Below, one piece after another: positions 31,296 to 34,216 of a stretch of DNA of 34,216 nt (positions within the stretch are counted from its first letter, which is position 1; each line of letters opens with the position of its first letter). The DNA lies in assembly GCA_028281985.1 (NCBI GenBank), contig JANQIU010000043.1, positions 1 to 34,216 on the forward strand, in the 5' to 3' direction. The translations under genes and the position numbers were made by a program. The notes under the pieces are model-generated. The model saw only the letters and a program-made list of their open reading frames with translations. It did no database searches and was not told the origin of the DNA. Origin of the DNA: Alphaproteobacteria bacterium. Lineage in GTDB: Bacteria; Pseudomonadota; Alphaproteobacteria; DSM-16000; Inquilinaceae.

Positions 31296-31324
31296 CGGCC
31301 CTTCGGGCCGGTCAGGCGGCCTGA
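31296..31324. other. Two adjacent GC-rich hairpins after the small lipoprotein ORF
   Basis: CGGCCC-TTC-GGGCCG (31296-31310) and TCAGG-CGG-CCTGA (31312-31324); no U-tract, so terminator role unproven. Confidence 0.5.
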
Positions 31325-31382
31325 TCCCGGCATCGCGGCCGCCCCTCCACCGCCCGATCCGGCCACCCGGAGCCGATCCGGC

Positions 31383-32636
31383 CTACGCGGCTGTCACAAG
31401 TCCCTCCAGCTTTCGGAACTTCCGCTCCCGGCGTAGCGCGGAAAGCGCCGGATCGCAGTGCAGCCAGTCGGGATGCTGCCATCCGCACTCGGTGATCGCT
31501 TCCAGCCTGGCGATGGCTTCGGTGGCGGCACCCGTCCAGGCGATGGCGGCGACGTTGTAGTACTGGATGGGCTGTCCGTCCCGCTCATCCGCTTCCACTG
31601 CGGCGATGGCCTCTTCGAAGCGGCCAAGGCGGGCCAGGAAGGAGCCGCGTACGTTGCGCGCTCTCGGCTCGGCCGGATCGGCTGCCAGACGGTCGCTAAC
31701 CCGGGCGAAGCCCCGCGCGGCAGCCACCCGTGCCCGGCCGATATCGCCCACACAGGCCCAGGCGCCGGATGCGAGGTACAGGGCCCGATAGTCGTCTGGC
31801 GCCAACGCGGCCGCCCGTTCGGCAAGTTGGGCCGCGGCCGTCATGTCACCGGCGGCAAACAGGGCCCTGGCGAACAGGTAGTGAACTTCGAAGCTGCCCG
31901 GATCGCACGACAGGGCCTTCTGGAAACTTTGCCGGCCGATCTGATGCCGCCCCAGTGCCGACAGCGCGTAGCCCAGGGCGACATGGCCTTCCGCCTGATC
32001 CGGTCGCAGCCGTGTGGCCGCCGTCGCCGCTTCCGCCGCGACCGTCAGTGACGGCCCCGCCTGATCGCTGTACAGCCGACGCTGCGCGGCGGCGATCGCG
32101 AACTCCGCCTGGGCGAAGGCGAAGCGCGGTGCCCGGGCTACGGCCTCCGCGCATAGCGCCTGCGCCTGTTCGACCGCGCCGGGGCCGCTGCGTTCACCGA
32201 CCCGGCGGGATTCGAGGCACAGGAGATAGGCGTCGAGATCGAAATCGTCGGCGTCCGACGCCATCCCGCCGCCATCCGCTCGGCCCTCCGTTTCCGCACC
32301 CGGTTGGATCAGAAGCCGGTAGCCGGCCTTGTGGACCGTCTCGATGAACCGGGGATTGCCGGCCGGGTCGCAGAAAGCGCGCCGCAGTTCCGAGATGACA
32401 TGGGTCAGGGACTCTTCGCCGACGCACACCCCGGGCCAGCCCGCATCCATCAGATCATCGCGGGAAACCACCGCGCCGCCTGCGACGGCGAGGTGCTGCA
32501 GAACGGTCATCGCCTTCGGTGACAGACGACGCGTCATGCGACCGTCCGTTGCCTCGCGCGCGCCGGGATCAATGTGCCAGGCGCCCAGCCTGAACGGTTG
32601 CCGGTGGGGCTGGTTGGCGTTTGCCGATGTGCGCAT
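31383..32636 (-). CDS. Winged-helix (OmpR/CadC-type) transcriptional regulator with TPR-like C-terminus
   Basis: RRLSPKAMTVLQHLAVAGGAVVSRDDLMDAGWPGVCVGEESLTHVISELRRAFCDPAGNPRFIETVHKAGYRLL; C-terminal helical TPR-like repeats. Confidence 0.88.
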   Translation of the reverse strand: MRTSANANQPHRQPFRLGAWHIDPGAREATDGRMTRRLSPKAMTVLQHLAVAGGAVVSRDDLMDAGWPGVCVGEESLTHVISELRRAFCDPAGNPRFIETVHKAGYRLLIQPGAETEGRADGGGMASDADDFDLDAYLLCLESRRVGERSGPGAVEQAQALCAEAVARAPRFAFAQAEFAIAAAQRRLYSDQAGPSLTVAAEAATAATRLRPDQAEGHVALGYALSALGRHQIGRQSFQKALSCDPGSFEVHYLFARALFAAGDMTAAAQLAERAAALAPDDYRALYLASGAWACVGDIGRARVAAARGFARVSDRLAADPAEPRARNVRGSFLARLGRFEEAIAAVEADERDGQPIQYYNVAAIAWTGAATEAIARLEAITECGWQHPDWLHCDPALSALRRERKFRKLEGLVTAA

Positions 32637-33147
32637 GTGATGCTGCAATCCCTTTGTCGAATAAACTGCCCATAGAGCCGGAACGCGCCACCAATGGCCG
32701 CAATCCGTCGGCCGGGAATCGGCCGCGACCGGGCACAAGCATTCGGTGCCGTTTCCGGCGCCCTGAACCGGGGCCTGCCGACCCGAAAAAAGACCGGCGT
32801 GAGAACCGTAGATACCTTTGGTGGTTAATGATCAAGTCTGGTTGCGCAGACCACCCACAATCGTGTGAGCGCGTTTAGAACTTCAGGAACCCGGTTTAGG
32901 GAATCTCCACGGCTCCCGCTGCCGTCTCGCAAGCACGGACAGGCCGGCAGCGGTTCGAAGGCGTGACCGTGTTGGAAACCTGTCATCAGTAGGGTGAAAC
33001 ATGACGACAACGGATTTCGGGTTGGGATGTTTGCCCTTGTTTCGTCTAATATAGAATTCACAATAATATTTAGCAAAATAAGCGTTTCCCGAGTTCCGTT
33101 GGCCCACCGCCAGCTGTGTCCAAGCCTACCTTCTTGGAGATCGCGCC

Positions 33148-34188
33148 ATGACCCACAGGCTCCGCGTCGACCGTTTCACTTACCTCGCAGCCACGGTGAC
33201 TGCCGCACTTGCTGCGGCCGCCGGATCTGCCGCTGCGCAGGACCTGCCTCCTTCTTACGGCACCTACACGCTGTCTCTGGACCGCAGCGACTCCGTCAAT
33301 GTCAGCCTGCAGGCGGGCGGCCCGATCTCGGCACCGCAGCTCCTTGGGCCCAACTGTCAGGGCATGGTGGCTGACGCGCCCGACGTTCGCGTCGTGCTGC
33401 AGGGAACAAGCCGGGCGGACATGCAGATCGACGTCAACTCCGCAGCCGACACGACGCTGATCGTGCTGCTGCCCAACGGCGACTGGTACTGCGACGACGA
33501 CACGGTTGGGCTGAACCCTGCGGCAACCCTGTCGGCCTTCAGCGGCGTCTACGACATCTGGGTCGGCACCTACGACCCCGTCGGCTTCCCGAACGCGGAT
33601 ATCGCCATCAGCACCCGGCCCGCCGGTCAGACACCACCCGGGCCCGCCCCGATCGCCCAGGGTGGCGAGTACTGGTACAACGCCGACGGCACGCCCACCG
33701 GCCCGGTGCCGCTGTCCGAGATCGAGGCGGCCATCGCCGCCGGGACCATCACACCGGCAACCCTTGTCTGGCAGGACGGCATGGCGGACTGGGTCGCCGC
33801 GGAAAGCGTTCCGGCCATCGATGCCTTGTTCCCGACGGCACCGCCGCCCCTGCCGGGCGGCGATGAAGAGCCCGGCGGACCGCCGCCGCTGCCGGCCGGT
33901 CCGTCGACGACACCGGAAGCCAAGCCGGAAGACACCACCGACGTTCCGGCGGACGAGGGCGTTACGGACGCCGCGCTGATGGACGCCTGCCGCGGTGCCG
34001 CCGGTCCCTTCCGCCTGGACCCACCCGAAGTCGATCCCACCTGCACCTGTCTGATCCAGGAACTGCGCGCGGCCAGTCTGGATGCGGCCCTGCTGGCGTC
34101 GTTCACCGGGGACTTTGTAGCTGCGTCCGAAGGCCTCCGGTCGATCGACGAACCGCTCTACGACGCGATCGACGATACCTGCTTCTGA
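33148..34188 (+). CDS. Secreted protein: PPC-like beta domain, GYF_2 (DUF4339) domain, proline-rich linker, Cys-containing C-terminus
   Basis: Signal peptide ending AAAAGSAAAQD; TTLIVLLPNGDWYCDDDTVGLNPAATLSAFSGVYDIWVGTYDP; EYWYNADGTPTGPVPLSEIEAAIAAGTITPATLVWQDGMADWVAA; PPPLPGGDEEPGGPPPLPAG. Confidence 0.82.
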   Translation: MTHRLRVDRFTYLAATVTAALAAAAGSAAAQDLPPSYGTYTLSLDRSDSVNVSLQAGGPISAPQLLGPNCQGMVADAPDVRVVLQGTSRADMQIDVNSAADTTLIVLLPNGDWYCDDDTVGLNPAATLSAFSGVYDIWVGTYDPVGFPNADIAISTRPAGQTPPGPAPIAQGGEYWYNADGTPTGPVPLSEIEAAIAAGTITPATLVWQDGMADWVAAESVPAIDALFPTAPPPLPGGDEEPGGPPPLPAGPSTTPEAKPEDTTDVPADEGVTDAALMDACRGAAGPFRLDPPEVDPTCTCLIQELRAASLDAALLASFTGDFVAASEGLRSIDEPLYDAIDDTCF

Positions 34189-34216
34189 CCGGCCACCGGG
34201 TGTCACGCCAACGGCG

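Overview
The window is a high-GC, alphaproteobacterial-type chromosomal segment (taxon inferred from gene content only). Most of it is ordinary core genome: a 5'-truncated ankyrin protein, a CDGSH Fe-S protein, YdcH-like, moaA, nadK, two hydrolases of the N-formylglutamate amidohydrolase and succinylglutamate desuccinylase types, an AbrB-type membrane protein, an SPFH/NfeD pair, a MipA/OmpV-like porin, a pentapeptide-repeat protein, a FliW homologue, tRNA-Thr, a TAXI-TRAP transporter, the mreBCD-mrdAB cell-shape operon, mtnP-apt and tRNA-Lys. A lower-GC accessory insert follows tRNA-Lys (about 24.95-30.2 kb). It carries a Shedu-like (DUF4263) nuclease, two AT-rich orphan ORFs and a tyrosine recombinase broken by a single-base slip in an A7/T7 tract. 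After the island come two lipoproteins, a winged-helix/TPR regulator and a secreted GYF_2-domain protein. The best candidates for something undescribed are: (1) a translationally coupled pair at 21473-23208, made of a secreted protein with eight degenerate P-x-D-V repeats and a chemoreceptor-like membrane protein with no output domain; (2) the Shedu/recombinase island with its two orphan ORFs; (3) a FliW homologue next to a pentapeptide-repeat protein with no flagellar genes nearby. All homology calls are by eye from motifs; no searches were run.
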